A DNA stretch of 64,000 nucleotides. Source: Varroa destructor (Eukaryota; Arthropoda; Arachnida; Mesostigmata; Varroidae). The stretch covers positions 12,744,336 to 12,808,335 of the forward strand of contig NW_019211457.1 of assembly GCF_002443255.2 (NCBI RefSeq), given 5' to 3'. The notes under the pieces were generated by a model, which was not told where the DNA came from, did not search any database, and saw only the letters and a program-made list of their open reading frames with translations. Each line of letters starts with the position of its first letter. Positions within the stretch are counted from its first letter, which is position 1. Of this stretch, positions 49,857 through 63,169 are shown piece after piece. The position numbers and the translations under genes are program-made.

Positions 49857-52320
49857 ACCCCGTAAGAATCTAAATGATCTACTCCTTAAAAATACCTCAA
49901 GTGGTCGTTAGGCCAAATCTTTGCATTCATAGCCTCTTTTTGTTTCGCCAATATACGATGTCGGGTTGTGCAAGATAAAAGCGCGTTTGCCTACAATGGG
50001 CGCGTAAGTTCGGTTTTTTGTAATCAAAGAACTTACGCTGCACAGCATAAAAGCGAAACGTATATTTGCCTCTGCTGACAGATTTGAGCATGGCGTAAGT
50101 TCGTAAAATTTTTCATGACGTATTATGCTATTAGAAAATTGGAGGCGCAGATAGTAACGAGCTTCCTAAGGCATAAAATCCATGAACGGTATTAGGGCGC
50201 TACGAAGAACGTAATGATGATTTCCGGCATATATGTCCAAGCAGACGGTGCTTTAATTAATCAACGGGGCCACAGGAAGTGATGATTTTCGAAATCAGCT
50301 TAACTTTTCAAAGCAGAAATGTCTAGGTGTAAACTGGCGTATTTATCCAGTCTGATCCAAAAAAGTAAGCGCTTAATTTTTTAATTTAGAAAAAAGAAAC
50401 ACTTTTTGAAATGGGTTTTCTGAGGATATGAAATCGCCCAAAACCAATCCTTTAGCAATAAACAATAATGTCTGTGGCTCTGTTGCGTTCAGTGTACCAA
50501 CTGGCAGACACGAGCAACGCACGCTACTTTTTACTTCTACATCAAAAACATAATGAAGCAGAACAACGACATTGCGGTAATGCGAAGTCTGCTGACAACG
50601 ACGCATTTAGGCCCCCGACAGGTGCGGGGTTAGGCTGTATTTGTTTCATTTCACAATAATGCTTTCCATTGTGTCACCTGGATTGAAAACAATCAGTCGC
50701 AGGATCGATAGGATCAGTTGCTATGATCAATCAGTATGAAATCAGTTAGATTCAACGCCCAACGCACTGGCTACTCCTGAATGTGCGATGGTTTTACAAC
50801 ACAAGAAACAATATCTGCAAGAGTAAATAATTCATAATAGATACGATATCAGTATATAGAATGGTCTGAATGGAAACATTTAGCTATTAAAGAAGGCATG
50901 AATGTATTTGAGGGCAACTATTTTCCGAATCAGGTTAGAGATGACGCTGACTCAAAGACATACTATTGCACACTTGGTTGAGAGTCGAAGCACCATTTAA
51001 ATACACAAATGCCGGCGAATCCTTTATGATGATATTTCGATAGGCCAAAATTGGAGTCATTACGAATGCCCCCTTATTATCGGAGAATAAAAGGAACATT
51101 ATAGTGCTAAGAAGTAGATTCAGTGGTGAGATGTTTGTTAATTAGTACGACGTTGAGCACGCTTATCGTAACGGTCGTGCCTTCGACTAGATTTTTCTGG
51201 CATAGTATCTGGCACTTACTCAAGAAATCGATTGTATTAAGTATGGCTTTAAATCGAGATAATCAAATGCTCCACCCCTTTTGTATACGTACAGTTCTAG
51301 GCTGGTAACAATCTGCTATGTACTCTGCAATTGAGAGCTGTACGTGTTTATCTAGCACTACTATGCCAAAGCAAACAATATTGGCATTAAATGTCTGCAA
51401 CAATCGCAGATTACGATCTACAGCAGTCACATAGCCTATGTAATGAAATATCAATCGAATATTAGTAAGAACAACAACAACGGTTAACGCTACGCTATTG
51501 GGCTAATGTTAGATAGTGATTCAGCACAACAACCCTCTCTTGGCCCCCCGAATTAAGTTCAATCAGTCGAATGCAACAGAAAATTTGCAACGAAGTGAGA
51601 AACTTTTTCGTTTCATGTCACTTGACAAAACCAATTGAATAAAGCTTTGTCAACCAAAAGTTCTAAAAGCGTTTGTTGAGTCTGTACTGCAAATGATATT
51701 TCTCAACACAAATGCTGAATATCAACGGTTTATGATAAATGATGCAAGATCAAGCAAAGTTACTTCAGTATTCTTCAGTCTGGCTCTGCTTCTGATTTTA
51801 AGCGCAAGAAAATGTAGACTAAACGATGGTCTATCTAAGGTTCGAAGACCAAGACCTTGTCGTTAGACGCAGTCGCGAGTGTACTTCGCCTGGAAGTTTC
51901 CACCATTGTTGTTGTTGTTGTTGTTGTTACTACTAAATGAGTGAGAATCCTCCGTTAATCCTCGTCGGCTGATGCGTACCCACTATCTGCCTAGTAGACC
52001 ACCTATATTGTTGTGTTACTGCGATTGTTTTTATCGTCGCATTCTGTTTGGGTTCATGTTACTGTTCGTCGTTTGATCTGGCTGCTGTTGGAGGCTGCAC
52101 AAAAACCTCACTTCGTCGGCGAGCCAAAGGCGAGGGAGCAGATTTTCTGTATGACTGCGACTGGAACAGCCAAGCCACACCTGAGGCATGAAGCAACGAC
52201 AAGCGTACGGCGAGGGGTGCGTTACGTGATATTGCAAAATTATACGTCTTTACCCAATCTTTGTTTGTCTCAAGTATCGAATCGGCTTCAGTGCTGTCGC
52301 TTATGGCTGCAGCTTGACTA
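49857..52320. other. Gene-poor interval upstream of the CpG-rich block
   Basis: The first part may still be LINE 5' sequence: minus-strand bases up to about 49.95 kb remain GC-richer. Beyond that the sequence is A/T-rich with a (TTG)n microsatellite at 51906-51928. The 52.0-52.3 kb stretch is open on both strands (102 and 68 codons) without splice sites or motifs. No gene supported. Confidence 0.5.
51906..51928. repeat. (TTG)n microsatellite
   Basis: Tandem TTG trinucleotides. Confidence 0.9.
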
Positions 52321-52571
52321 ACTGAATGTCACTGGCCGCTTCAGTTCTGGAAGGAAGTTGCCCTCGCTGTCAATTTTCTCTCGATAACGTTTTCCCTCAC
52401 CCTGTGTAGTACTTCGACGCAATGCAGTCTGCTGCTTCTTAGTCTACTGCAGGAATCGAAACGCGACAGAGTCTGAAGTTACCCGGCTAGAACACGGTGC
52501 TAACACATCTTCCTCTATCAGTATGCTATATTATTCTGGAGCTAGGCCAAGCGTTGACAACTAAATTCGAC

Positions 52572-52620
52572 GAACCTTCTACGAGAGCTGTGTAGCGCAG
52601 CTGTATTGCTTAGAAGGTTC
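52572..52620. repeat. Hairpin with 10-bp outer and 5-bp inner stems
   Basis: GAACCTTCTA (52572-52581) pairs with TAGAAGGTTC (52611-52620). Inside, AGCTG pairs with CAGCT around a 7-base loop. It is small and asymmetric, a possible structured RNA or a chance inverted repeat. Confidence 0.5.
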
Positions 52621-54029
52621 AGCGAGTGTATCTGGGCTGATCACCAGAAACGCGCTTAGATAGTGTATCTCAGGAAGCTTTCGTCTGCGAGCCATTGTGT
52701 GACTGACGTCTATATGAACGCGATCTAAAAAAAAAATTCGAAAAAAAAATCGTTGCTCATATAGCTGGGAGACACAAAAGCATTTACTTTACTTCTCAGA
52801 AGATCAGTTTGTTAACTTGTTGTTGCTGCGGCAGAAAAAAGAAGGGCCAAGGCTCATTCTAAGCCCCAGGTCAATCGGTCAGAGTCAAGGCTGTCTTAAA
52901 CGTTACCACCACAGAAAACCCAGCAGGAGCTGTCTGACCCAACAGCAAAGCTAAAGTCACCGGCAGCAAGTGAGGGCGCATTACAGGCAAATGATAAACG
53001 CGGAAATCTCGTCTGGTCAAAGCCGTATGCGCACTGATAAAAGTGACAGTGAATTTAGGGCTGGCGAGGGCATCTGTCGTGCAACAAGCAACGTATAGGC
53101 ATTGAGGGGACGTGATTTCGTAGAAAGTGAATTGCTGTTGCTGTCATTCCTTACCCTTGAGCTTTTTCTGCTGTTCCTTAACATCTCCTACGTCGGACCA
53201 AAACGTTATAGACGCATGTCTCAGCTTTGTCGTTCGTTGACGTTCTACCGAAGCGAATAGAAGCACTTGGCGCCTTTTTATTCGAGTTTACCTTCCTGTT
53301 ACACCTTTCAGCAACCGTTATCGTTTGCTTGCAGCGATTTCCGGTAAACTTCTTTTGTTTCATTCCAACAAAAGATTGGCCACTATCACGAGTATCGAGC
53401 TTTAGGTCTTTCTCACATCTAGATACAGTTGAGCACATCGTTTCGAACATACCTTACCTCTGTAGATCTCAGCGGGTATTCGCCGCTGTCGCTTGCTGTT
53501 TACCCAACTACAGACTCCACTTCCCCTTCTGCTCATTTGTTCGGACTTCGCCGTTGGGTTTTGTGTGCAAAACTGAGGTAACGGAGCGAACGAAAAAGCC
53601 AGCACCGTTTTTGCTGCTCAAACGACCACCAGTCGGGCCTTCTCGCGACAGAGCTTTGCCGCTGAAGAAATAACTCACTTGGTGCACCGTTTACTTCGCT
53701 TCTCGTCGTCTAGTCGCGGGACTTGTCGCTCCCTGCTAGCAACGGCAACAGCAGCTGTAACAGTAGACTCCTCTAGCGAAAGCTGCTCCGACGTTGTTTC
53801 CGATTCGGGTCCAGCAAACGCAACGCTGACTGCGCTGCGTGTTGGGTTTTTTTTAGCGTTTCTAGCGTTTTCGGGTCCCCAGGTCACTCTTGTCAGTAGT
53901 TTTCGCCTTCTTCGCAGTGGTGGCGCTGCTGCAAAAATACTTCTGCAGCAGCTACTTCTGCCTGCGTTCCTGTAGAGTTTTGGCATCGGCTGCAGTGGCG
54001 GCAGCGGCGGTGACTGCTACAACCATCTT

Positions 54030-54030
<1 letters not shown>

Positions 54031-54062
<32 letters not shown>
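54031..54062. repeat. (CTG)n trinucleotide repeat
   Basis: About ten tandem CTG units in the GC-rich block about 0.3 kb upstream of the elongase start codon. If transcribed it would be a CUG tract in the 5' leader or first intron. Confidence 0.9.
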
Positions 54063-54389
54063 ATGCACTGCCGTGGTAACGGAACAGCAGGAGTTCTAGC
54101 TGCAGGACATTACTACAGGGCAACTACAGCATCTGTTTGGCAGGGACTTGCGTCTAGCGGTTGCTCAACGGCAGCAACAATCGAATTTGAACGGCACACT
54201 AAAACCATACGGAAACCGTGCTGGTTTATTACCGATGTGTGAAGATCTACGCGACGGTGTACGTTTGTGAGACAATTGCAAGTTGGGCGACAACGAACAT
54301 ATCTGTTTCGTAAACTTGATATTTTCTAGCATACAAATCTTTGAGGTTTGATATTTGGATCTTGTCAGGACTTGACAGGAAACCTCAGT

Positions 54390-57300
54390 ATGGATGATAT
54401 GCAGCTGATTGGCTTTCCGGAAGGCCGTTACGTGTTCGAACGGGATCCCCGCGTAAGTGAATGGGTATCCGCTCAGCCATGGACCCTTATATCAATTGTT
54501 GCCTCCTATCTTTATATGGTCTACATATGGGGGCCTAAGTTCATGAGGGACCGTAAGCCGTACGAGCTCACCACACTTACGCGCCTTTATAACATATTTC
54601 AGGTAAGTGCAGTAACAAACAATAAACGCAAAAAAATTACATATCTAGGTAAAAAAAAATCAAAGCTTTAGGTGTTTTTTTCAATTTTTGTGCACAACAA
54701 CCTAATGAATCACTTTACATATTGTATAACCAGCTGTCCCATTGTTGTGTAGAAATGACTATTATTAATGCGTGTAGTCTTGCGATCCGTACTTCGTCAT
54801 AGATGAAAACGACAATTGTGTAAAACTCAATTACTCTAAAAACATTACTTTGGTGCATCTTTGACGTTTGTCAGAAACACGATTTGCAGCAACACAGTTG
54901 TCACACACCACCGTAGAAGTCTGTTGTCAAGCTCTAGTCGAGCAATGTCTGCAACTTCACGCCTTTCATTCGAGTATTGATAAGTTGATAAATTAAAAAA
55001 AATTTCACAGTTTTCTACGTGCATGCAACGCGGCTTTTTTATGTTTACAGTGTCAAACAATGTTGGTATTGAGGTGCAAACATAGGCAGTGGCTTCGTCT
55101 CTATTTAAGTACAAATAAATTTGTCACGCATCGCATACCGTAACCCGTTTCTGGCACGAGGTGGAACTATGAAAAGTGTGTGATGGCTGTAAATGCGTTG
55201 GTCAATAGAAGAATCTGGGTTTTTTTTTTCACTAGAACAGCTGGGAGTGTACAGCATGTTCAGTACCGTCCTTGTGTTATACATACTTAACCGTACTTAA
55301 CCGTGGAAGTTTACCGTGTATCAAAAAAACAGCAATTATTGATGTTAATATTCAAGATTCACAAAAAATTGAAGGGTTTCACTGAAGTTGTTATATAACT
55401 GTGTGAGAATACCGCTGATGCGCTGCTCGTTACTTTCTGTAGTCAAGATGTATAACCGACACATGCCTGCTAAGCTTGCAATAGCTACACTTCTCAATAG
55501 CTTATAAACGATATTGTGGAACATCATCGTTGTTCCTGTTTCGTTCCACAAAAGAGTTCTAACTATTGATTGAGCTATAGCGGTTAGTACCATTATGGAT
55601 TCATTATAAGCTTTCCTCGAAAACTTCTAGTTTCAAAATAGTTGTAATATGAAAATACCGTAAAATATACCTATTGACCAGGCTTCTACAGAGAGATACG
55701 ACGCTTGCAAGAACCCCTGGAACCTCTCTTAAACTGAACTGATATAGGTAAAAATATTGCTAGAAGTATTGTCATATTGGTTTGCGCATCATTTCGATAC
55801 GGAGCGACAAGTTGTTTTAACGCGGTCCTTTGTTTGCTCCCCAATAGGTGGCTGTACATTACAACGTTGCATTGTAGTGGAATTTTGATTAATGTACCAG
55901 CTATGGTAAAATGTGCGTTCGTCCCTCATCGATCCAGAATCCCCATCCTCAGTACATTGAATGCTATGTTAAGCTGTAAAAAGCCTTAGAGTAAAGGTCT
56001 ACGACAGGGATTTAGTTATCACCTAACGTACGTAGTAGAAACGAATTTTAAGTTGAGTTTTATTTTGTTAAGCAATCAGCTGGAACAATGAGCCACTTCG
56101 TTTTCTAACTTAATATCTAAGGGGCAGGCCTCAATAGCACAATATGAGGTGCATAGATGAGGACCTTTGGCCCTCCATGGTTGAGCTGAACAATTTGTCT
56201 ACAAGGAGAATTGAGCGATAGTTCCATGGCATAAAAAGCTCATTCAATAAATTGGTAAATTGATAATAATTGTTGCTATCTATCGTTGTCGAATTGACCG
56301 TTATAAACACGATATGTAGACTGTTATCGAAGTGGTAACTATGAAATTTGCGTATAATCATGCTAGTCATTCATTTTCTATGATGTACTTTATTCTCCAT
56401 TTCTATTTAGGGAATTGATGTAGGTTAGGTTTGTGTATCGTGTTTTTTTCACTACCTTTCCTTGAGCAGAGCAAAGCTTTCATATAGTAGTGAAGCGAAA
56501 ATTCAGGCCGACGGAGTAGCCTTTTATGAATTTCTATTCGAACAAGCACGTCCTAACCGAAAGACAGAATCTCACAGGATGGTTAGTTCTAGTAGGACTG
56601 ATTTCCGCTCGTTGAGGAGGCTTGCTTAGCCGGCGAGGTTGGCCTATGTAGGAGACTTATATAGCGGAGTCGAAATTTGCTGAGCGGAAACTTCAGATCG
56701 CCCATACGGGCTCATCTTGTAAGAGTGTAAGGATTAGGAGAAAAGCTATATGGGTCATTAAAGATTTTACACGAACTAAATCAGCCTGTAGAGATGGCTA
56801 AAAGGACCTTGCAAAGAATGACCTGTAAATTAAACCACAGGCAATGAATTCTTTTTTGATGACTGAAGCATCAAGCTCGCTAGGCCGAGAATCATGCTTC
56901 GCATATCTTAAGATTTATCGCCGAATTTGAAGTGGCCCATATGCTGGTATAGGTATTGTATTGTTACATTATTTAGAAGCAGAACATTGTAACAATGCGT
57001 ATACCGTTGTTTACAAGGGATTTGATCGAACAAAAACTGTTGTTTACGCCGACCGGTACCGTGGTATCTGTGATTGTGGTATAAAGAGTTATTTGAGATT
57101 TGATTAATAATATATGATTATGAATATCCGGGGCGTAGTGCGTAGAGGGACGATATTGGAGAGCCTTAACAACGTACTACAACCACATGACCGTTAGAAT
57201 TTGCTTTGAAAGCAACAAGGATGATACAGTAGCATGTGTGTCTATCACATTTGTGTGCGCAATGCGAGGAATAGGGCTGTCAGGCATGGTAGTCCGTCCA

Positions 57301-60300
57301 GCTGCCTGTCAAGTAAATAATTTATACCGTTTCTGTTTCGACATCCACTGGCTCATGTAGCAAGCGTGGAAGGGACACTTTATAATTTAAAGGCTTTAGG
57401 CCAGTGCCGCTATTATGCGCTTGCCTGGTATAATTTTCTATTAACTGAGGTAAAAAAAAAAAGTATCTGTGTAAAGAATTGGAAGGTGCCTGAAGCATGT
57501 GTAACCTTGGTGTACTGACCAATCCACTTCCATTTCCTATCAGAATATTGTGGCGTCTTCATCGACCGAAAAACACATTCACACTTTGTGGATACCACAG
57601 AATTGACCTAGAGTATCCAAGTGGCTCTGACTCGTCTAATTGAGCTGACAGTATACTGTTGCCATTGAGCGTTCCGGTGCTCAAACAATCTTATATGACA
57701 TCTAAGTTAATTTGAAAAGCTTTGAAAATTTACAAGAGTTAGAACTAGTTAAGTCTTTAAAGGTAATAGAAAGATTCGCCACTGTCATGTTTATTTACGT
57801 AATTGAGAAATACTAGGAAATTTATGAGCGATTCGTTGGTTGTTCTCTCAAACAAATGCCATATTTGAAAGCGTGGTTCACTAGCAGTATAAGCTGTTGT
57901 GTTTCTCACTCTGGTAATGTCAACCTCGCTACCGTATCGACTTCCCTACTCGATGTGAGGCTCACATATTAAGCGGGCTATCGTAATGTGTGTTTCAATA
58001 GGCTTTTAAATTAGCCTATATTGTTAAGTAAGTTATTTCGGAGTAAGGTTCGGGCATAATTTTTGGATGGCGTTAAATTCCCAAATCGTAATATATTTAT
58101 GCTAACGCTTTTCACGCTGATCATAATTTTAATCAGTTTTGATAACCGTGCAAAATCTGTGCATTACAGCTGTTTTTCTTCTTGATTGACCCAGACTAAA
58201 GTGGCCGTAAGTTAACTGATTGACGGTACTTTATGTTAATCGAATGAATAGGGTTATAGATGGGGCAACATTGGGTTGCTCTCCTTAATTTCTCACATTT
58301 GCTCAATGCTCTGAAAATGTTTGTCTGCGTCTTTTGTGTGTGTATGTGTAGGCCGGAGTAACACCACCTATGCACAGTTCCCTATACGCGTATACTTGTA
58401 AAACGCATGCTTCTAGCATAGCTTTGACGAAAATAAGGAAAGTACGATAGTAGCTGGTCTGACTAGTCAGTATCATGTGTTATAGACGTCGCAGTATCTG
58501 CTTGATATAAAAAACTGTTCGATCCGGAACAGAGCAATGATGCAAAATGGCAAATTTGAATTTTAACAGTCACCTAGGAGGAAAAATTAGCCAGACAGAT
58601 TAAGCGGAAACAATAATTGTCATACAAACTAAGAAAGCGACATCATTATAAGACATCTCTGAAGTAAACGCCAAGGTGGGAACGCGAATTATATGGGACA
58701 GTCGTCTTCTACATGAATTACATTATGTACATATGATCACATGAAGATATATCGTGACGCATATCGTAATGATCTGCGAGTACCACTCCTAAACAAAATG
58801 ATGCTCTCTTACGACAGATTGAACGAGGGCAACGCATTGAAAACGGAACATCAAATCCTACGGATATATTAAATCCTATAGAAAATTAAACACAACAAAA
58901 CAACGTTAATTTTTGACTAAACTTCTATAAAGGAAGCTGACACGGTGTCGAAACAATGGAGATAGTCTACTCTTCCGTAATTGAAGTTAATCTTTTGTTC
59001 TCTAATGAGAAATATATGGCCATGCATTTTTGCTGCAGGTGGTGGCCAGCTTAGGCTTTGCCATAAGGATTTGGACTCTCTTCTATGTCACAATGGGAAA
59101 TTCACTTTTGTGTACACCTCCGGATCGTCGAACAGATCCGCTTGCTAAGAAGTTCATGTTCACAGTCTACTACTACTGGTAAGTAATCTACTAGTGAAAT
59201 AGGACAATAGACATCTAGTTAAAATCACGTAGAACAAAGCAAAATGTTTAGTATATTAGGTTGCAAAAAAGCGTTAGAAAACACTTCTTCCAGTAAGTTA
59301 CTATGCCCACTGTCATTCTTTATGACTTCTCATATTTTGGCCAGGTAATGTATACTGTCTCGCTAGAAGCTAGAAGGGCTTGTCTTGAATCGCTGAGTTG
59401 TTGATCCGTGCCCAAGAGCGGGCTACAAAGGTAACTGTCCAAGGTAGAAATCCGTTGACGTGCAACAAAACGGGGTGCAACAAAAACTCATTCACAATTC
59501 AGGAGAGCAGCTTTAATGATGTGTGCTACGTGTGGCCATGCATTGTCATACGGCAGGATAACCTGACCACGTCTCTCGGGTCTTTTTTCTTGAATAGCCA
59601 GGTCGACCGGATGCAACTGGGCCAAACAAAGGAATCGATCACTTATTTGATTCAGTCATTGCATCATGCATTCCGATCAAACGGACAGTTCACACTTCTC
59701 ATTACGGGTGACAATGCTCTGCAACTATCGATTACTACGCCTACTGTTACGTGATGCATGCGAGTGAGATCTTGGGATGCAAAGTTAAGCCACAATTCCA
59801 CATTGGATTCAGAGAGTTGATGATGCGCCCAAGCTCTAAATTTCTGTCTAAATATAAGAGACCTGAAGCAATTAACGGCTGCCGCCGATCTTTGCAGTCA
59901 ACTGCCCAGTTGTTTGTCGGCCGTCGTATAGAATAATATGTAGTGTCTTGTAGAACCGCTTCAGATGGTTGTCAGCAGACTCAGGAGGTCAGCCAAAGCG
60001 GGGGCACCTGTGAAGTACAAGATACCGTTATCAAACTTGGCAAATTACTCCTAAGTAGTCTGTCTAGCGATAGCGCTGTAATGTAAACAAGGCAAATGCA
60101 CCGGGTTGTTTTGACTCCGCGAAAATGTATAGTATCGAAAGTTTCGAGAGTGCAATTTTTTCTACCTGGAACATACGTCTTTTTTTTGTGAATTGAGATT
60201 GTACTTACAACGCACCATTGTGACAGTACACCGATAGGGCAAGAACGTTTTAAGGCGGTATATAGAGTGAACAAACGAGAGGAGGTAGAAAAAAGAAGTT

Positions 60301-61818
60301 TTCGAAAAGAACCCCAGAAACTTACTGCCCTTCGTAACGGATACTGAAAGTAGCACAATGATCCTGTAGAGAAGGACTCTAGCCGGTTTTGGCTTTGGTT
60401 CTAACGTACTTTTTAATTTTCTTACTACATATATTGTAAAATTTGAATTTCTGAGAGCAGACGTATAGCTCTTCCTGTAAAATATATCTAAGGCTAAATT
60501 TATGCATATCTGTTAGCAGATACATTAATGTTTGACCACTAGCTGATCTTGTTCCGTTTCGCACCTGTTCAATATGTATGCCGCTGCCCATTCGATTCGC
60601 CACCTGTTGCACTCAGCTGAAAGAAAAAAACCACAAAGTAAATTGACGCTGAGCAGATTTTTAATATCTTCGTAGTGGCGTCTGATTGGCATACATGCCG
60701 TTACGCTTAGATGCGATGCAGATATCCTTCGATAACTGTGCAAAACAAGTTCACTGCTACCTGTTTTATCATGTCGTTAATTCTAGCTTCCCTAATAATG
60801 AATTACTTATGTTATTCGTATTTATATCGTTATTTTTTCGAGAACTTACATAATTTCAAGCATATTCATCTTCTTATAACTTTTGCCGCTTAGCTAGCTT
60901 TGGATATAACAATCAATTATCTTCTAATGTAATGCTTGCTTGAGCACTCCATTTCAGTCTCGGTACACTTGCTTATGTATACATGCGCAGGGCCAAAGGT
61001 TACATGGTCTAACAGAAGGAGGATTAACCAAGTCAGACATAATATATAAAAGTTGAGCGAAATGCTGTTGCTATCATGTATCTTAGAGTTAGGGGATACC
61101 ACGTTTCTGCTTACTTTCGCCCACAATAACCTATTTACAGGCGAGGTTAACGTTGAAACGCCATAAGGGTCTCATGACAAAGTTTGAAATAGGCGGTCTG
61201 CTGGCACGGTAAAGAAAACTGTCACTAGATACATAGGCATGATGAAGTTCCTAAACATCTCAGTCCATGCTATTTTTGTTTTCTCCTTTCAGGTGGCTAC
61301 GAGTCATTGACTTCGCTGACACCCTGTTCTTCGTCTTGCGTAAACGCCAACGCCAAATCACGTTCTTGCACGTGTTCCACCACGTTGTCGTTGTAGCAGC
61401 TGCTTGGGGATCCGCTTATTTCGGTCTAACCAATCTTCTGATATTCACGCTCTGTCTCAACTCGGTCGTTCACTCCGTGATGTACTCGTACTATTTCTTA
61501 TCGACCCTTGGCCCGGCAGTCCAGCCATATCTTTGGTGGAAACGTCATTTGACCAAACTACAGATTCTGCAATTTTTCATTATGATGGCTCATTTGTCAA
61601 TTCCCATCTGGAAAAGCTGTGGTTATCCACCCGCCATTGTCTACGGATGGATGGGAGCGGTTGGAGCCATTCTCTTACTTTTCGTCAACTTTTACATCCA
61701 AAGTTACAGAATTCAACGAAAGCAAGCGAAGGACGTGCAGAAGGCTGGTAAGTTGACCAATGGACTAATGGCGGCGAATGGCGACGCTGCGCTCCAGCAG
61801 CACGAAAAGCCCCACTAA
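54390..61818 (+). CDS. ELOVL-type very-long-chain fatty acid elongase (3-ketoacyl-CoA synthase)
   Basis: Coding exons are 54390-54602, 59039-59178 and 61293-61818 (TAA), phases 0 and 2, giving 292 residues, the usual size for ELOVL proteins. The enzyme condenses malonyl-CoA with long-chain acyl-CoA in the ER membrane, the first step of elongation. Visible marks: ERDPRVSEW near the N-terminus; GPKFMRDRKPYEL followed by LYNIFQV; a loop Cys after GNSLL; DFADTLFFVLRKRQRQITFL; the catalytic histidine box HVFHH (144-148); NSVVHSVMYSYYFLS; and LWWKRHLTKLQILQF. Several hydrophobic segments fit a seven-pass membrane protein. The tail KAGKLTNGLMAANGD resembles ELOVL4-like C-termini, but no clear KKxx retrieval signal is present. 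The exon containing the ATG begins at an acceptor (54369), so the leader is spliced. ATTAAA at 61958-61963 could end the mRNA. The ELOVL4/7-like subfamily is likely but not certain. Confidence 0.96.
54603..59038. other. Intron 1 of the elongase gene (between coding exons 1 and 2)
   Basis: A 4.4 kb intron from GTAAGT to TTTTTGCTGCAG. It is A/T-rich with no recognised repeat family or coding exon; the open frames on both strands are short and lack motifs. Confidence 0.7.
59398..59940 (-). mobile_element. Mariner-type transposase fragment inside elongase intron 2
   Basis: On the minus strand, 59616-59488 reads LHPVDLAIQEKRPERRG, then QVILPYDNAWPHVAHIIK, ending at TGA. This is the hallmark mariner block (K-R-P-x-x-x-x-x-x-V-I-L-x-x-D-N-A-x-P-H-x-A) containing the second catalytic Asp of the D,D34D triad. 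Sequence on both sides, up to about 59.94 kb and down to 59.40 kb, has the same higher GC but is frameshifted or stopped, so the copy is dead. ATTAGGTTGCAAAA near 59255 could be a remnant terminal repeat; no matching right end was seen. The 118- and 61-codon plus-strand frames here are shadows of this relic. Confidence 0.75.
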
Positions 61819-63137
61819 CCGGATCTCGTGGTGAGTCAAGTCGATAAGGGCTCCGAAATGTCCGCCACCTCTTTAAAAATGCTACACTGAAATGGCGTCT
61901 GATCGCATAAGATCCAAAAATGTATACCATGTAAATCCCTAGCTACAAGGTGGGGGTATTAAACTGTACTACAAATTTTGTCGAAGCTTAGCAGAGTTAA
62001 ACAGAAAAACTTCGTTAACTACGACCGCCGGGTCATACAATGCTGCGTTGTTACATCAACAAAATTAAGATACGTTATTAAACACAGCTTGATGACTGTT
62101 TAATTTAGTGGAAGCTGAAATTGTTGAATTTTAAAAACGTTATATTATCTTCGTTCAAGCGCTATTGACCGAGTTTTTTTGATGCGGTGATACAACTAGG
62201 ATCGACCATACATCGTTAGCACATATAGAAATTGCACGATGTCTACACAGTTGAAACGATGACGGATCGGTTCACGAACGTTCGCATGTCTTTGGTCCAA
62301 AGTAAAAAAATATTTGGCCGCTTAGAAAAGGGTATATGCCATCAAAACGATTCTTTAATTTGAAGTGCTCAACACTATAGTAAAGGTACAGTGAAACACG
62401 TAACAGGCAAAAACAAATTTCCTACGCAATTCAACCGCCTTCTTCTATTACCTCTCTAGAATTGAGCATTTTGACTTTGTACGGAAAAATTCATGTAGCT
62501 AGGCTAGGAGAGCTTTGCGGCTAGCGAACTTTAGCAATAGTGTATAGTAAGGGTCGCATTCGCGCTCTCAGTGACACTCGTCTAAAGGTAACAAGTGATT
62601 GTGCTTGGCGGATAACCATTTCCTCACTGTATATGTATAAAGCATTATATTCTGCATGTCATACAGAGTATAGAAAACAGGATGATAAGTCTATACTGGC
62701 CGACCGTCACTCAGTACTCGTTGTACTATGTAGCACCGTCCCTCGAGGTCATTGTGAGGCCGTGCTTGATAACAGCTTCTGTTTTGTCAAAAGTGTGTTC
62801 AGGCTTATTACAGGGTGAAATGACCCTTCACCTGTGAATTGCTCGCTACAACGTCCTCTGTAGGTTGAATTAATGTTGTAAATGATTTCGGGAACGTTTT
62901 CTATTCGAGTTCTAAAGGAAGATGCTCCTCAAATAATTTCATCACTCAGCACTGAGTATTTAGCTGCCCGTGTTTTAAGCAGGTTAAATTCTTTACGTTC
63001 ATCTGCAGTGACATTTGGTGGCAGATGAGGGCTGATACTTCGTCCTGGAACGGTATAAGCAAAAGGTAATAAAAGAAGCTAACTTGTTCACACTGATAGT
63101 AGTGCATATTTTGATCGGCGATCATGAAATATTGTAC

Positions 63138-63169
<32 letters not shown>

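Larger units (their letters stand above)
52321..54368 (+). promoter_or_regulatory. GC/CpG-rich block, likely promoter and 5' non-coding region of the elongase gene
   Basis: Base composition rises well above the window average, with many CpG steps, and falls again after 54.2 kb. The elongase start codon lies in an exon that begins at a splice acceptor (54369), so at least one upstream non-coding exon must exist, and this block is the natural place for it. A possible donor is ACTGAG|GTAACG at about 53579. A (CTG)n tract sits near the end. Long open frames on both strands here follow from GC richness and lack motifs. A coding exon cannot be fully excluded. Confidence 0.5.

Noticed and set aside
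53227..53986. Overlapping open frames of 148, 103 and 98 codons on both strands
   Set aside because: They sit in the GC-rich block where stop codons are rare by composition. They overlap each other on opposite strands, show no motifs, and do not connect to the elongase frame.
59398..59936. Plus-strand frames of 118 and 61 codons inside elongase intron 2
   Set aside because: They are antisense to the mariner transposase block. The elongase protein is complete without them, since the exon 2 to exon 3 junction restores a Trp codon.
61404..61751. 115-codon plus frame and overlapping minus frame at the elongase 3' end
   Set aside because: They are shadow frames of elongase coding exon 3.
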